Part shown: one piece after another, positions 8,706-17,536 of the stretch
How positions within the stretch are numbered: position 1 is the first letter of the stretch
Layout of the letters: every line of letters begins with the position of its first letter
Source: Arthrobacter sp. GMC3
GTDB taxonomy: Bacteria; Actinomycetota; Actinomycetes; Actinomycetales; Micrococcaceae
NCBI RefSeq assembly: GCF_002929305.1
Contig: NZ_PJIO01000021.1
Location: 1 to 53,050, forward strand
DNA length: 53,050 bases
Direction: 5' to 3'
Notes under the pieces: model-generated
What the model was told of the DNA's origin: nothing
The model's input: the letters and a program-made list of their open reading frames with translations, nothing else
The model's database searches: none
Program-made: the position numbers and the translations under genes

Positions 8706-8771
8706 GGGCACTCCACTTCCCACCACTGGGCACTCCACATCCCACCCCTGGGTGCTCCACTTCCCACCACC
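8706..8771. repeat. Three tandem 22-bp repeats
   Basis: Copies at 8706-8727, 8728-8749 and 8750-8771 differ at only a few positions; each contains CTCCAC and TCCCACC. On the minus strand each copy carries GTGGAG, the same hexamer as the boxes just before mraZ. The 22-bp period is about two helical turns, which would present the hexamers on one face of the DNA. Confidence 0.9.
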
Positions 8772-8955
8772 GCAGTGCCATCCTGGCCTTCGTGGGCCCA
8801 TTTCTGGCTGTTTCTTCGGGTATTTGATTCGCCGGCAGGGTGCGGCGCGCCCGAAACTTGGCGGTGCCAACAAGTTCCCTCCACCTCGATATTCCCTGTA
8901 ATTGCGCGGTGTGATCGACGACACGCCCGCGACATTTGGCCTTCACGCGTTGACG

Positions 8956-8981
8956 GTGGAGGATTGTGGAGTAATGTGGAG
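8956..8981 (+). promoter_or_regulatory. Probable MraZ-binding boxes
   Basis: GTGGAG occurs three times at exact 10-bp spacing (8956, 8966, 8976), 62-87 bases before the mraZ start. MraZ proteins of other bacteria bind short G-rich direct repeats with one-turn spacing (TGGGN with 5-base gaps in E. coli) and control their own operon. Assigning this array to MraZ is an inference from that pattern. Confidence 0.75.
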
Positions 8982-9042
8982 CGCGTAAGAGGGAAATGGT
9001 CACGGGGAACGCATTTATCCCCGGTGTTCGAGGCGGTGGGGG

Positions 9043-9480
9043 ATGTTTCTTGGAACACATTCACCGCGCCTTGACGAAAAAGGCCGCATCATCCTTCCCG
9101 CTAAATTCCGAGAGGAACTAGCCGGTGGACTTGTCCTGACAAAAGGTCAAGAAAACTGTATTTACGTCTTCAGTGCCCGCGAGTTTGAAAAGGTTCATGC
9201 GGACATGGTGGGCGCGCCAATGCAAAGCAGGCAAGCCCGCGACTACAACCGTGTTTTTCTTTCCGGGGCATCGGATGAAGTGCCGGATAAACAGGGGCGG
9301 GTGACCATACCGGCACCACTACGCAGCTATGCAGGACTCGATCGTGAACTGGTGGTCATAGGCGCCGGGAACAGGGCAGAGATCTGGAATGCGCAGTCGT
9401 GGGAGAAGTACCTGCAAGAGCAGGAGCAAGCGTTCTCACAGATGGATGAGGACGCAGTTCCTGGAAATACCCAGAAATAA
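9043..9480 (+). CDS. mraZ: Transcriptional regulator MraZ
   Basis: A 145-residue protein starting MFLGTHSPRL, the standard MraZ N terminus. It contains two AbrB/MazE-like half-domains with the signatures DEKGRIILPAKFR (11-23) and DKQGRVTIPAPLR (82-94). MraZ forms a ring-shaped oligomer that binds repeated boxes in its own promoter and represses the dcw operon. It is the first gene of the cluster, and the GTGGAG array upstream is the likely operator. A G-rich run precedes the ATG. A 204-base gap separates it from rsmH. Confidence 0.97.
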   Translation: MFLGTHSPRLDEKGRIILPAKFREELAGGLVLTKGQENCIYVFSAREFEKVHADMVGAPMQSRQARDYNRVFLSGASDEVPDKQGRVTIPAPLRSYAGLDRELVVIGAGNRAEIWNAQSWEKYLQEQEQAFSQMDEDAVPGNTQK

Positions 9481-9684
9481 GCACCAGTGAATGGGCATGC
9501 AAGTGTCCAGGCAAGGGTGAGCGGCACGGACTGTTCTTAGACGAGATCTCCAGCCGCCCAGCACCGTCATTCCTGGCTCACTTCCCCGGAGCCAGGCAGG
9601 ACATTGCTCGGCGCGGAGGGGGATCTGGTCCAAGAACGTCAACCATGTAGTACACCACTAGTACCTAACGGAGCAGGAGGCGTG

Positions 9685-10683
9685 ATGACGTCGGAGAACC
9701 CCACGCCACCCACGTCCGCCCGCCACACGCCAGTTCTCAAAGATCGTTGCATCAACCTCTTGGCCCCCGCCTTCGAAGTGGCCCGCCAAGCCGGACGCAC
9801 CCCCATCGTCATTGACGCCACGCTGGGCATGGGCGGGCACAGCGAGGCGATGCTTCAGCGCTTCCCCGACCTGCACCTCATTGGCATTGACCGGGACACC
9901 GAGGCACTCGGCCTGGCGGGGGAGCGGCTTGCACCCTTCGCCAGTCGTACCGACCTTGTTCACGCCGTGTATGACGAAATCCCCACAGTCCTGGATGACC
10001 TGGGGGTTGCTGGAATCGACGGCATCCTGATGGACCTGGGTGTGTCCTCATTGCAATTGGACGAGCGTGAGCGCGGCTTTGCCTACTCCTTTGACGCACC
10101 CCTGGACATGCGCATGGACACCAGCCGTGGGCCCACCGCCGCAGATATCGTGAACACGTACTCGGAAGAAGATCTGGTGCGGATCATCCGTAAATGGGGT
10201 GAGGAGAAGTTTGCCGGGCGCATCGCCAATCACATCGTCGCTGCCCGTGACCGCCAGCCACTCACCCATACGGGGGAACTGGTAGAGATCATCCGCAATG
10301 TGGTCCCGGCCGGCGCTGCGCGCACTGGAGGCCACCCCGCCAAACGGACCTTCCAGGCGTTGCGGATTGAAGTCAATGAGGAACTAAGCGTCTTGGAGCG
10401 AGCGGTTCCGGCCGCCGTCGACGCCCTTGTCCTGCACGGGCGCGCCGTTGTCATGTCCTATCACTCCCTCGAAGACAAGATCGTCAAGGCAGTGTTCGCT
10501 GCTGGCTCGCGTTCCTCTGCTCCGGCAGGTTTCCCCGTGGAACTTGAAGAGCACAAGGCAACCCTTAAACGTTTGACCAAGGGAACCGAGATTCCCACCG
10601 AAGAAGAAATTGCAGAAAACCCCAGGGCCGCATCGGCGCGGCTGCGGGCAGTTGAAAAAGTCAAAGTCAGGAGCCAGGCATGA
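9685..10683 (+). CDS. rsmH: 16S rRNA (cytosine-1402-N4)-methyltransferase RsmH
   Basis: A 332-residue S-adenosylmethionine-dependent methyltransferase (formerly MraW) that acts on the ribosomal P-site region of 16S rRNA. The SAM-binding segment DATLGMGGHSEA and the strongly conserved ILMDLGVSSLQLD and DMRMD segments are present, with VISYHSLEDK represented as VMSYHSLEDK near the end. The ATG at 9685 follows AGGAGG by 4 bases, so I prefer it to a frame opening at 9604. The stop overlaps the next start by 4 bases (ATGA). Confidence 0.96.
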   Translation: MTSENPTPPTSARHTPVLKDRCINLLAPAFEVARQAGRTPIVIDATLGMGGHSEAMLQRFPDLHLIGIDRDTEALGLAGERLAPFASRTDLVHAVYDEIPTVLDDLGVAGIDGILMDLGVSSLQLDERERGFAYSFDAPLDMRMDTSRGPTAADIVNTYSEEDLVRIIRKWGEEKFAGRIANHIVAARDRQPLTHTGELVEIIRNVVPAGAARTGGHPAKRTFQALRIEVNEELSVLERAVPAAVDALVLHGRAVVMSYHSLEDKIVKAVFAAGSRSSAPAGFPVELEEHKATLKRLTKGTEIPTEEEIAENPRAASARLRAVEKVKVRSQA

Positions 10684-11339
10684 GTCAGCGAGCGTCCCGC
10701 ATTGCCCCGGCAACGGTGGGTAACAATGCCCGTGCACTTGCCTATTCGAGCGCGGAGCCGGATTTTGATGGTGGCCTGCCACTGCCCTTGAAGGAAAGCA
10801 AGGCGCCCCGGACGCCGCTTGCGCTGGTATCTTTCACACCCACCAAGAACAAGACCCCCTTGGTGGTCTTGTTCTTGCTGCTGGTTGGGGCACTGGCTGC
10901 CGTACTGATCATGAGTGTCTCCGTCTCTCAGGGGCAGTACGAACTGGTGGGCCTCAAGGCCCAGCAAACCGAGCTGGCCAACGCCAACCAGGCCCACGAA
11001 CTTGAACTTGTGACCAACGAGGCCCCACAAAGCCTGGTTGCACGGGCCGCCGCCATGGGGATGGTGCCGGCGGGCACTACCGGACAAATTGACGTGCGCA
11101 CCCAGAAAGTCACCGGTAACCCGACACCCGCCAAGGCCGACACCAAGGGTCTTGTCTCCATCCCGCCGGCAGAGGTGAACAAGCCCATCAAGGTGCCGGT
11201 GGAGAGCCCGGCCGCCACGGTGGCCAAGGACCAAAAGTCGCTAGCCAAAGATACGCCCCCTGCACCGGTGGTTCCCGTGGAAGTGGCGCCGGACCTCAAT
11301 GGCGGCACCATCCCAGCACCGGGACAAAAAACGAACTAA
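10680..11339 (+). CDS. FtsL-like bitopic division protein
   Basis: A 219-residue protein with a basic N-terminal cytoplasmic part, one membrane span (about 60-82), a short coiled-coil-like stretch (about 83-112) and a low-complexity Pro/Ala/Lys tail. Sequence similarity to FtsL is weak, as usual for the family. Its place between rsmH and ftsI and its topology are those of FtsL, which with FtsQ/DivIB and DivIC activates FtsWI at the septum. Translation starts inside the rsmH stop. The codons entering the membrane span carry a 12-bp inverted repeat (10845-10876). Confidence 0.8.
   Translation: MSQRASRIAPATVGNNARALAYSSAEPDFDGGLPLPLKESKAPRTPLALVSFTPTKNKTPLVVLFLLLVGALAAVLIMSVSVSQGQYELVGLKAQQTELANANQAHELELVTNEAPQSLVARAAAMGMVPAGTTGQIDVRTQKVTGNPTPAKADTKGLVSIPPAEVNKPIKVPVESPAATVAKDQKSLAKDTPPAPVVPVEVAPDLNGGTIPAPGQKTN
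10845..10876 (+). other. Intragenic inverted repeat in the ftsL-like gene
   Basis: AAGAACAAGACC and GGTCTTGTTCTT form a perfect 12-bp stem around 8 bases inside the coding sequence. A competing stem, CACCAAG (10841-10847) with CTTGGTG (10859-10865), uses overlapping bases. It may be a by-product of Lys/Asn codons followed by Val/Leu codons. Confidence 0.4.
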
Positions 11340-11405
11340 AGCTTGAAAAATGTGGGCGGCGCGCCAGTCGTCGCCCACGAACGCGGCACAAGGTTAGGAC
11401 AAGCA

Positions 11406-13211
11406 GTGGCACAAGATTCCTCCAAGGCCAAAATGGGCCCCTCGGCACTGCGGTTGAACAAACTTGGACGCGGACGAATGCGGATCGGCTTCGTGGTCAT
11501 GCTGGTGTTTCTGCTGGTCATCGGCGGCAAGCTCATCATGATTCAGGGCCTGGATGTGGGCAATATGGCAGAAGCGGCCGAGACCCAACGAACAGTGGTG
11601 CAAAAATTGCCCGCCGTCCGAGGAAAGATCGTGGACGCGGACGGCAAGGTCCTGGCCGAAAGTATTTTGCGCTATGACATCACCGTCTCCCAAGTCAATA
11701 ACGCCATGCCCGAATACAAGCATAGGAACGCGACCACCGAGAAGCTCGACACTTTCACCCGCGACCAGGGGCTGCAAAAGCTGGCCACGGTCCTGGGAAT
11801 GCCTTTTGAGGACGTCAAGACCAACGCCACCGGAACCAAGGACTTCAACTACATCCTCCGCGATGTGAGTCCGGCCGTTGAGGCACAGGTATCGGCCTTG
11901 GGCGTGCCCGGCATCTATTCTGAGCCCGTTACCAAACGCGTCTACCCCATGGGTGCTGTGGGCGGACCCATAGTCGGCTTCCTTGGCTCCGATGGCAAGC
12001 CCCTGGCAGGCATTGAGCAGACCATGGATGACAAACTAACCGGAACGGATGGAACCCGCACCTTCCAGGCGGGCAAGAACGGCATCATCATCCCCACCGC
12101 GCCCGTGAAGACCGTGGCAGCCGTTGACGGCCAAACCGTCAAACTCACCATCAACCAGGACATTCAGTACTACGCCCAGCAGGCAGCCCAGCAGCAAAAG
12201 CAGCAATACAGTGCCCAGTGGGCCAGCATCACGGTGACCGAAGTGAAAACCGGGAAGGTCATCGCCTTGGCCGACTCGGATTCCTACGATCCCAATAACC
12301 CAGGTGCCTCCGATCCGAGCAACATCGGTTCACGTACGGTCTCCTCCGTGGTTGAACCGGGTTCCACGGACAAGATCATCACGGCCTCCGCAGTGATCCA
12401 GGAGGGGCTCGCCACCCCCATGAGTGAATTCCTGGTGCCGCCCACCTTGACCGTTGACGGGCAAACCTTCTCGGACGCTTTCAACCACGGGACCGAACAG
12501 CGCACCCTTGCCGGCATCATTGCCGATTCCATGAACACCGGAACCGTCATGGCAGGATCCCGGCTATCGATGCAACAGCGCTACGACTACCTGCGCAAGT
12601 TCGGTGTAGGGGAAAAGAGCGGAATCGAATTGCCCGGCGAAAGCCCGGGCATCCTCGCAGACTGGAAGAAGTGGGACGGCCGCCAGCGGTACACGGTCCT
12701 GTTCGGACAGGGCGTAGCCCAGACGCCACTGCAAACCGCGTACGTGTTCCAAGCGGTTGCCAACGATGGTGTCCGGCTGGCCCCGCAAATTGTGGATTCG
12801 TTCACTGCCGCCGACGGCGTGGAGACGAAAGTACCGCAGGCTCCCGGGGTGAAAGTCATCAGCCCCGAGACGGCGCAGTCCGCCCGCGATATGCTGGAAG
12901 GCGTGGTAACCATGGCCGACTACAAAGTGGTTGGCATACCGGGGTACCGCGTTGGCGGCAAGACCGGCACCGCGGAAGCTCCGGCCGACAACGGCGTGGG
13001 CTTTGACGGGTACACGTCATCGTTCATCGGCATGGCACCCATGGATGATCCCAAATACGTTGTGGCAATCACTGTCCAACGGCCTCAGGGCGATATTTAC
13101 GGGATTACCCAAGGCGTTACGTTTAATCAGGTGATGGGCCAGGTACTTCGCACCTTCGATGTCCCACCGTCCACCACCCCGTCCGTCATGCTGCCTAAGT
13201 TTTATAAGTAA
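11406..13211 (+). CDS. ftsI: Septal penicillin-binding protein (class B transpeptidase, FtsI/PBP3)
   Basis: A 601-residue protein from the GTG at 11406, which has AGGA 6 bases upstream; an in-frame TTG at 11343 would add 21 residues. A cytoplasmic tail and one membrane span (about 25-45 from this start) are followed by the PBP dimerisation domain and the transpeptidase domain. The active-site motifs are SxxK with Ser320 and Lys323 (EPGSTDK), SMN at 375-377 and KTG at 519-521. It crosslinks septal peptidoglycan with the glycosyltransferase FtsW. The usual FtsI motif reads STFK, so the Asp in STDK is slightly unusual. Confidence 0.95.
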   Translation: MAQDSSKAKMGPSALRLNKLGRGRMRIGFVVMLVFLLVIGGKLIMIQGLDVGNMAEAAETQRTVVQKLPAVRGKIVDADGKVLAESILRYDITVSQVNNAMPEYKHRNATTEKLDTFTRDQGLQKLATVLGMPFEDVKTNATGTKDFNYILRDVSPAVEAQVSALGVPGIYSEPVTKRVYPMGAVGGPIVGFLGSDGKPLAGIEQTMDDKLTGTDGTRTFQAGKNGIIIPTAPVKTVAAVDGQTVKLTINQDIQYYAQQAAQQQKQQYSAQWASITVTEVKTGKVIALADSDSYDPNNPGASDPSNIGSRTVSSVVEPGSTDKIITASAVIQEGLATPMSEFLVPPTLTVDGQTFSDAFNHGTEQRTLAGIIADSMNTGTVMAGSRLSMQQRYDYLRKFGVGEKSGIELPGESPGILADWKKWDGRQRYTVLFGQGVAQTPLQTAYVFQAVANDGVRLAPQIVDSFTAADGVETKVPQAPGVKVISPETAQSARDMLEGVVTMADYKVVGIPGYRVGGKTGTAEAPADNGVGFDGYTSSFIGMAPMDDPKYVVAITVQRPQGDIYGITQGVTFNQVMGQVLRTFDVPPSTTPSVMLPKFYK

Positions 13212-13232
13212 AGCCGCCGGCCGGATACTTAC

Positions 13233-14909
13233 ATGAAAGAAATGAATTCAGTGCAACAGCCAGCGACCGGCTCAGATTCCACGCCCTTGACCGCGAGCCA
13301 ACCGCGCCCCACCCAGCATCACGCCGTCGCACTTGAGAGTGTTTTGGCCCTCTCCGGTGCCGTGAACAACGGAACCCCCGCCAACCCGCAGGTCAGTGGT
13401 GTCAGCCTGGATTCACGCAGCATCGTGGGCGGGGATTTGTATATTGCGCTCCCCGGCGCCCACACACACGGCGCCCGTTTTGCCGCCGCCGCCATTGCTG
13501 CCGGTGCCGTTGCAGTCCTGACTGACCACGACGGCGCTCACCTCTTGGCTGACTCCCTCCCCGTGCCTGTGCTCAGCTGCGCGGACCCGAGGGCAGTGAC
13601 AGGGGCTGTTGCGTCCCTGATATACGGCACGGCCGAGACCACCATGCCGCTCTTCGCGGTGACGGGGACGAACGGCAAGACCACCACCACGTACTTTTTG
13701 AACTCTTTGTTGCAGGCGATGGGCAAAACCACCGGGTTGATTGGCACCATTGAGATTCTGGCCGGTGATGAGCCCATTCCCAGCAAACTGACCACGCCCG
13801 AATCCACCGATGTTCATGCGCTGCTGGCCCTCATGGCCGAGCGCGGCCTGGATGCTGCCTCCATGGAGGTCTCCTCGCATGCGCTGGCTTTTGGCAGGGT
13901 CGATTCGGTCGTTTTCGACATGGCCGGCTTTACCAACCTGACCCAGGACCACCTGGACCTGCACGGGGGCATGGAAGGATACTTTGCCACCAAGGCACAG
14001 TTGTTCACTCCAACACGGAGCCGCCACGCCGTGGTGACTGTCGACGACGACTGGGGCCGCCGACTGGCCACAGAGTCAACCGTCCCCACGGTAACCTTAG
14101 TGACCCGGCCCAGTGACACGCCCTCCACCGGGAACGAACACGATGCCCCGAACTGGCAGGTCAGCGGCATCCAGCGCGACGGTGTTGGCTCCCGGTTTGA
14201 ACTCCACGGCCCCCAAGGTGCCCTCTTGCGGGTGCGCACGGGCCTCCCGGGTGACTTCAACATCTCCAACGCCGCTCTGGCCGTGGTCATGGTCGCCGAG
14301 CAGGGATTTGTGAACGCACCCCGCGGTGAGGTCCTGGCCACTTTGGCGCAGGTTCTTGCCGCGCATGACCCCTTCACCGTTGACGTGCCCGGCCGCATGC
14401 AGCTCATCGGCGCTTCCCCTGTCGCCGTGGTGGACTTTGCCCACAACCCGGACGCACTGGCCCGGGCACTGGAGGCCGTCCGGTCCGAGACGCCAGGATC
14501 GCGTGTCATCGTAGTCTTCGGGGCCACGGGGGAGCGCGACGCCACCAAACGCCCCATCATGGGTGCCATTGCGGTCCAGGGTGCCGATGTGGTGATTGTC
14601 ACCGACGATGATCCTCACAATGAGGCCCCCGCCGCCATCAGGGCCGACGTCCTGGCCGGTGCCCGTGAAGCCAATGAACGTCTCGGTTTAGGGAGGGTCA
14701 TTGAAGAATTTGATCTGCGCGCCAGCGCCATTGTGCGGGCCGTGGAGCTTGCCGGCCCCGATGACACCATTTTGGTGGCCGGGCGCGGCCATGAAATTTA
14801 CCAAGAGGTCATGGGTGTCAACATCGCCCTGGACGATCGGGAAGAACTACGCCGTGCCCTCACACGTTTTGGATTCCCGATTGCTTCCGCGAGCAGGATA
14901 GAGTCTTAA
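13233..14909 (+). CDS. murE: UDP-MurNAc-L-Ala-D-Glu ligase MurE, probably L-lysine-adding
   Basis: A 558-residue Mur ligase that adds the third amino acid of the stem peptide, using ATP in the cytoplasm. The ATP loop GTNGKT is at 145-150. The residue-3 specificity region reads DDDPHNE (458-464) instead of the DNPR found in diaminopimelate-adding enzymes, which points to L-lysine as substrate and fits the lysine-type wall of Arthrobacter. Several start codons are possible (ATG 13233, ATG 13242, GTG 13251); the first is given. The gene follows ftsI by 21 bases and precedes murF by 6 bases. Confidence 0.95.
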   Translation: MKEMNSVQQPATGSDSTPLTASQPRPTQHHAVALESVLALSGAVNNGTPANPQVSGVSLDSRSIVGGDLYIALPGAHTHGARFAAAAIAAGAVAVLTDHDGAHLLADSLPVPVLSCADPRAVTGAVASLIYGTAETTMPLFAVTGTNGKTTTTYFLNSLLQAMGKTTGLIGTIEILAGDEPIPSKLTTPESTDVHALLALMAERGLDAASMEVSSHALAFGRVDSVVFDMAGFTNLTQDHLDLHGGMEGYFATKAQLFTPTRSRHAVVTVDDDWGRRLATESTVPTVTLVTRPSDTPSTGNEHDAPNWQVSGIQRDGVGSRFELHGPQGALLRVRTGLPGDFNISNAALAVVMVAEQGFVNAPRGEVLATLAQVLAAHDPFTVDVPGRMQLIGASPVAVVDFAHNPDALARALEAVRSETPGSRVIVVFGATGERDATKRPIMGAIAVQGADVVIVTDDDPHNEAPAAIRADVLAGAREANERLGLGRVIEEFDLRASAIVRAVELAGPDDTILVAGRGHEIYQEVMGVNIALDDREELRRALTRFGFPIASASRIES

Positions 14910-14915
14910 ACCGAC

Positions 14916-16427
14916 ATGATTGAATTTTCAGCGGCACAAATCGCCACGCTCTGCAATGGTCGGCTTTCCACCGGCACCAACCCCGAAACCCTCATTGATG
15001 TGGCCAAGATTGTCACTGATTCTCGAGACAGCGTTCCCGGCGCCCTGTACGTGGCGAAATCGGGGGAGCACGCCGACGGGCACGATTTCATCCCGGCGGC
15101 TTTCGCCGCAGGTGCCGTTCTGGCCCTGTCCGAACGTGAGGTGGCCCTCGATCAGGGCAGCGCCCCGTCCCCTGCGCTGTATCCCGCCGTGATCGTCGAG
15201 GACGCAATCCTTGCCATGGGGGCCCTAGCAACAGCCGTGGTGCGCCGCATCCGCGCCCATTCCCCGCTGACCGTCATCGGCATCACCGGTTCAGCTGGGA
15301 AGACAACCACCAAGGACCTGCTGGCTGGCATCCTGGAACCGCTGGGTCCCACGGTGGCACCCATTGGCTCCTACAACGGTGAAGTGGGTGTGCCACTGAC
15401 GGTCTTTAGGGCCGACGCTGACACCAGGTACCTCGTCATTGAGATGGGCGCCACCAAGATCGGACACATCTCCTACCTTTCCCAGCTGGTGGAACCCGAC
15501 ATCGGCGTGGTCCTCTGCGTGGGTAGCGCCCACGCCGGAGAATTCGGTTCCATCGACAACATCGCTGCGGCCAAGGGCGAACTTGTCCAGGCACTGCCAG
15601 CCGCCGGAACAGCCATCCTGAACTTCGACGACTCCCGGGTACGCGCCATGGCTGCCCGCGCCACCGCACCGGTCACCTACTTCTCAAGTGCCGACGCTCA
15701 GGAAACCGCCACGGTCCGCACCGTCCAAGCCCGCAATGTGCGCACCACGGACGGCAACCCGGAGTTTGACCTGATCTTCCCCGGAGAAACTGACACATAT
15801 CCCGTCCGCAGCAAGCTCCTGGGCCTGCATCACGTGACTAACCTGCTTGCAGCCGCCACGGCGGCCCACGCGGCAGGGGCAACCCCGGAACAGATCGTGG
15901 CCTCACTGAACAATCAGGGTGCCGTGAGCCGGTACCGGATGGAACGCACCGAACGTGACGATGGCGTCACGGTGATTAACGACGCTTACAACGCCAACCC
16001 GGAATCCATGCGTGCGGCATTGCGCACACTGGCAGAGCTGGGGGCAGGCGGCACCCGACGCACCTGGGCTGTGCTGGGGGAGATGCTCGAACTGGGTGAG
16101 AACTCGATTCTGGAACACGACGCAGTGGGAAGGGTGGCCGTCAGGCTTAACATCTCCCGGCTCATCGTGGTGGGGACACCGGCGCGTGCCATGCATGTGG
16201 GCGCCGTCATGGAAGGATCCTGGGGGGACGAATCAATGTTTGTCCCGGATGTTCAGGCAGCCTACGAACTGCTTGAGAGGGAACTTGCCCCTGGCGACAT
16301 CGTCCTGGTTAAGTCCTCTCGGGATGCCGGACTGCGGTTCCTAGGGGATCGGATAGCATTGCCTTCCAAGAGCACGCACGAGAACTCACAAACTTCCAAC
16401 CCTGGTGAAAGGACCCAACAGCCATGA
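14916..16427 (+). CDS. murF: UDP-MurNAc-tripeptide--D-Ala-D-Ala ligase
   Basis: A 503-residue Mur ligase that adds the D-Ala-D-Ala dipeptide to complete the UDP-MurNAc-pentapeptide. The ATP loop GSAGKT lies at 125-130, and the VINDAYNANPESM signature of MurF is present in the C-terminal third. It starts 6 bases after murE, and its stop overlaps the mraY start by 4 bases (ATGA), indicating coupled translation. Confidence 0.96.
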   Translation: MIEFSAAQIATLCNGRLSTGTNPETLIDVAKIVTDSRDSVPGALYVAKSGEHADGHDFIPAAFAAGAVLALSEREVALDQGSAPSPALYPAVIVEDAILAMGALATAVVRRIRAHSPLTVIGITGSAGKTTTKDLLAGILEPLGPTVAPIGSYNGEVGVPLTVFRADADTRYLVIEMGATKIGHISYLSQLVEPDIGVVLCVGSAHAGEFGSIDNIAAAKGELVQALPAAGTAILNFDDSRVRAMAARATAPVTYFSSADAQETATVRTVQARNVRTTDGNPEFDLIFPGETDTYPVRSKLLGLHHVTNLLAAATAAHAAGATPEQIVASLNNQGAVSRYRMERTERDDGVTVINDAYNANPESMRAALRTLAELGAGGTRRTWAVLGEMLELGENSILEHDAVGRVAVRLNISRLIVVGTPARAMHVGAVMEGSWGDESMFVPDVQAAYELLERELAPGDIVLVKSSRDAGLRFLGDRIALPSKSTHENSQTSNPGERTQQP

Positions 16428-17536
16428 TCGCTTTGCTTATTGGCGCCGGTCTGGCCCTGGCCTTTGCCATGATTGGGACGCCGCTGTTTATCCGGTTCCT
16501 GGTCAAGAAGGGGTACGGGCAGATCATCCGGGATGACGGCCCCACCACGCACCAGGTCAAGCGCGGCACACCCACCATGGGCGGCACAGTGGTGGTGGGC
16601 GCCGTGGTGGCTTCCTACTTCATCACGCACCTGATTATCTGGCTGCTCAACCCCAACTCCGAGGGCCCCACGGCATCCGGGCTATTGATGATCTTCCTCA
16701 TGGTGGGTCAGGGCCTGGTTGGTTTCCTGGATGACTTCCTGAAGATTTCCAACCAACGCAGCCTGGGCCTTGACGCCAAGGGGAAACTGATTGGACAAGC
16801 GGTCATCGGCATCGCCTTCGCCGTGATGGCACTCGGGTTCCCGGACAGTAACGGCAGAACCCCTGCCAGTACGTTCATCTCCTTTGCCCGGGACATTCCG
16901 TCCCTGAACCTGGCCTTTGCCGGTGCCGGGCTGGGCGTAGTGCTCTTTGTTATCTGGTCAAACCTGATCATTGCCGGAACCACCAACGGCGTGAACCTCA
17001 CCGATGGCCTGGACGGGCTGGCCACAGGTGCCGCCATTCTGGTCTTCGGCGCGTACACCTTGATCGGCCTGTGGCAGACAAGCCAGGCCTGCGGCTCCCG
17101 CAAGGTCCCCTCGGAGGCTGTTTGCTACGAGGTTCGCGACCCGTTGGACCTTTCCCTGATCGCCGTCATCATGTTTGCCGCACTCATTGGCTTCCTGTGG
17201 TGGAACACCGCACCAGCGAAGATCTTCATGGGCGACACCGGCTCCCTGGCAATCGGCGGGGCCATCGCTGGATTCGCCATCTTGTCCCGCACCGAAATCC
17301 TGCTGTTCATCATTGGCGGACTGTTTGTGCTGATCACCTGTTCCGTCATCATTCAGGTGGGCTTCTTCAAACTCTCCAAGGGCAAACGCGTGTTCTTGAT
17401 GGCACCACTGCAACACCACTTTGAGCTCAAGGGCTGGGCGGAAGTAACGGTGGTTGTCAGGTTCTGGATCCTCGCCGGGCTCATGGTGGCTCTCGGGCTG
17501 GGTGCTTTCTACGCTGAATGGATAGTTCGACTGTGA
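16424..17536 (+). CDS. mraY: Phospho-N-acetylmuramoyl-pentapeptide transferase
   Basis: A 370-residue polytopic membrane enzyme that moves phospho-MurNAc-pentapeptide onto undecaprenyl phosphate to form lipid I. The conserved cytoplasmic motifs are visible: GTPTMGG near the N terminus, FLDDFLK, NLTDGLDG and FMGDTGSLAIGG. The C-terminal APLQHHFELKGW segment contains the family histidines. The predicted hydrophobic segments fit the usual 10 spans. It overlaps the genes on both sides. Confidence 0.97.
   Translation: MIALLIGAGLALAFAMIGTPLFIRFLVKKGYGQIIRDDGPTTHQVKRGTPTMGGTVVVGAVVASYFITHLIIWLLNPNSEGPTASGLLMIFLMVGQGLVGFLDDFLKISNQRSLGLDAKGKLIGQAVIGIAFAVMALGFPDSNGRTPASTFISFARDIPSLNLAFAGAGLGVVLFVIWSNLIIAGTTNGVNLTDGLDGLATGAAILVFGAYTLIGLWQTSQACGSRKVPSEAVCYEVRDPLDLSLIAVIMFAALIGFLWWNTAPAKIFMGDTGSLAIGGAIAGFAILSRTEILLFIIGGLFVLITCSVIIQVGFFKLSKGKRVFLMAPLQHHFELKGWAEVTVVVRFWILAGLMVALGLGAFYAEWIVRL

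Larger units (their letters stand above)
8528..9042. other. Non-coding region upstream of the dcw cluster
   Basis: About 515 bases. It holds the terminator at 8659, three 22-bp tandem repeats at 8706-8771, and three GTGGAG boxes at 8956-8981 before mraZ. Open frames exist on both strands here (for example 8557-8901 plus and 8614-9060 minus) but have no recognisable domains, cross the repeats, and are not believed. Confidence 0.7.

Noticed and set aside
8557..9060. Open frames on both strands in the gap before mraZ
   Set aside because: They run through tandem repeats, a terminator and the MraZ boxes and have no recognisable domain.
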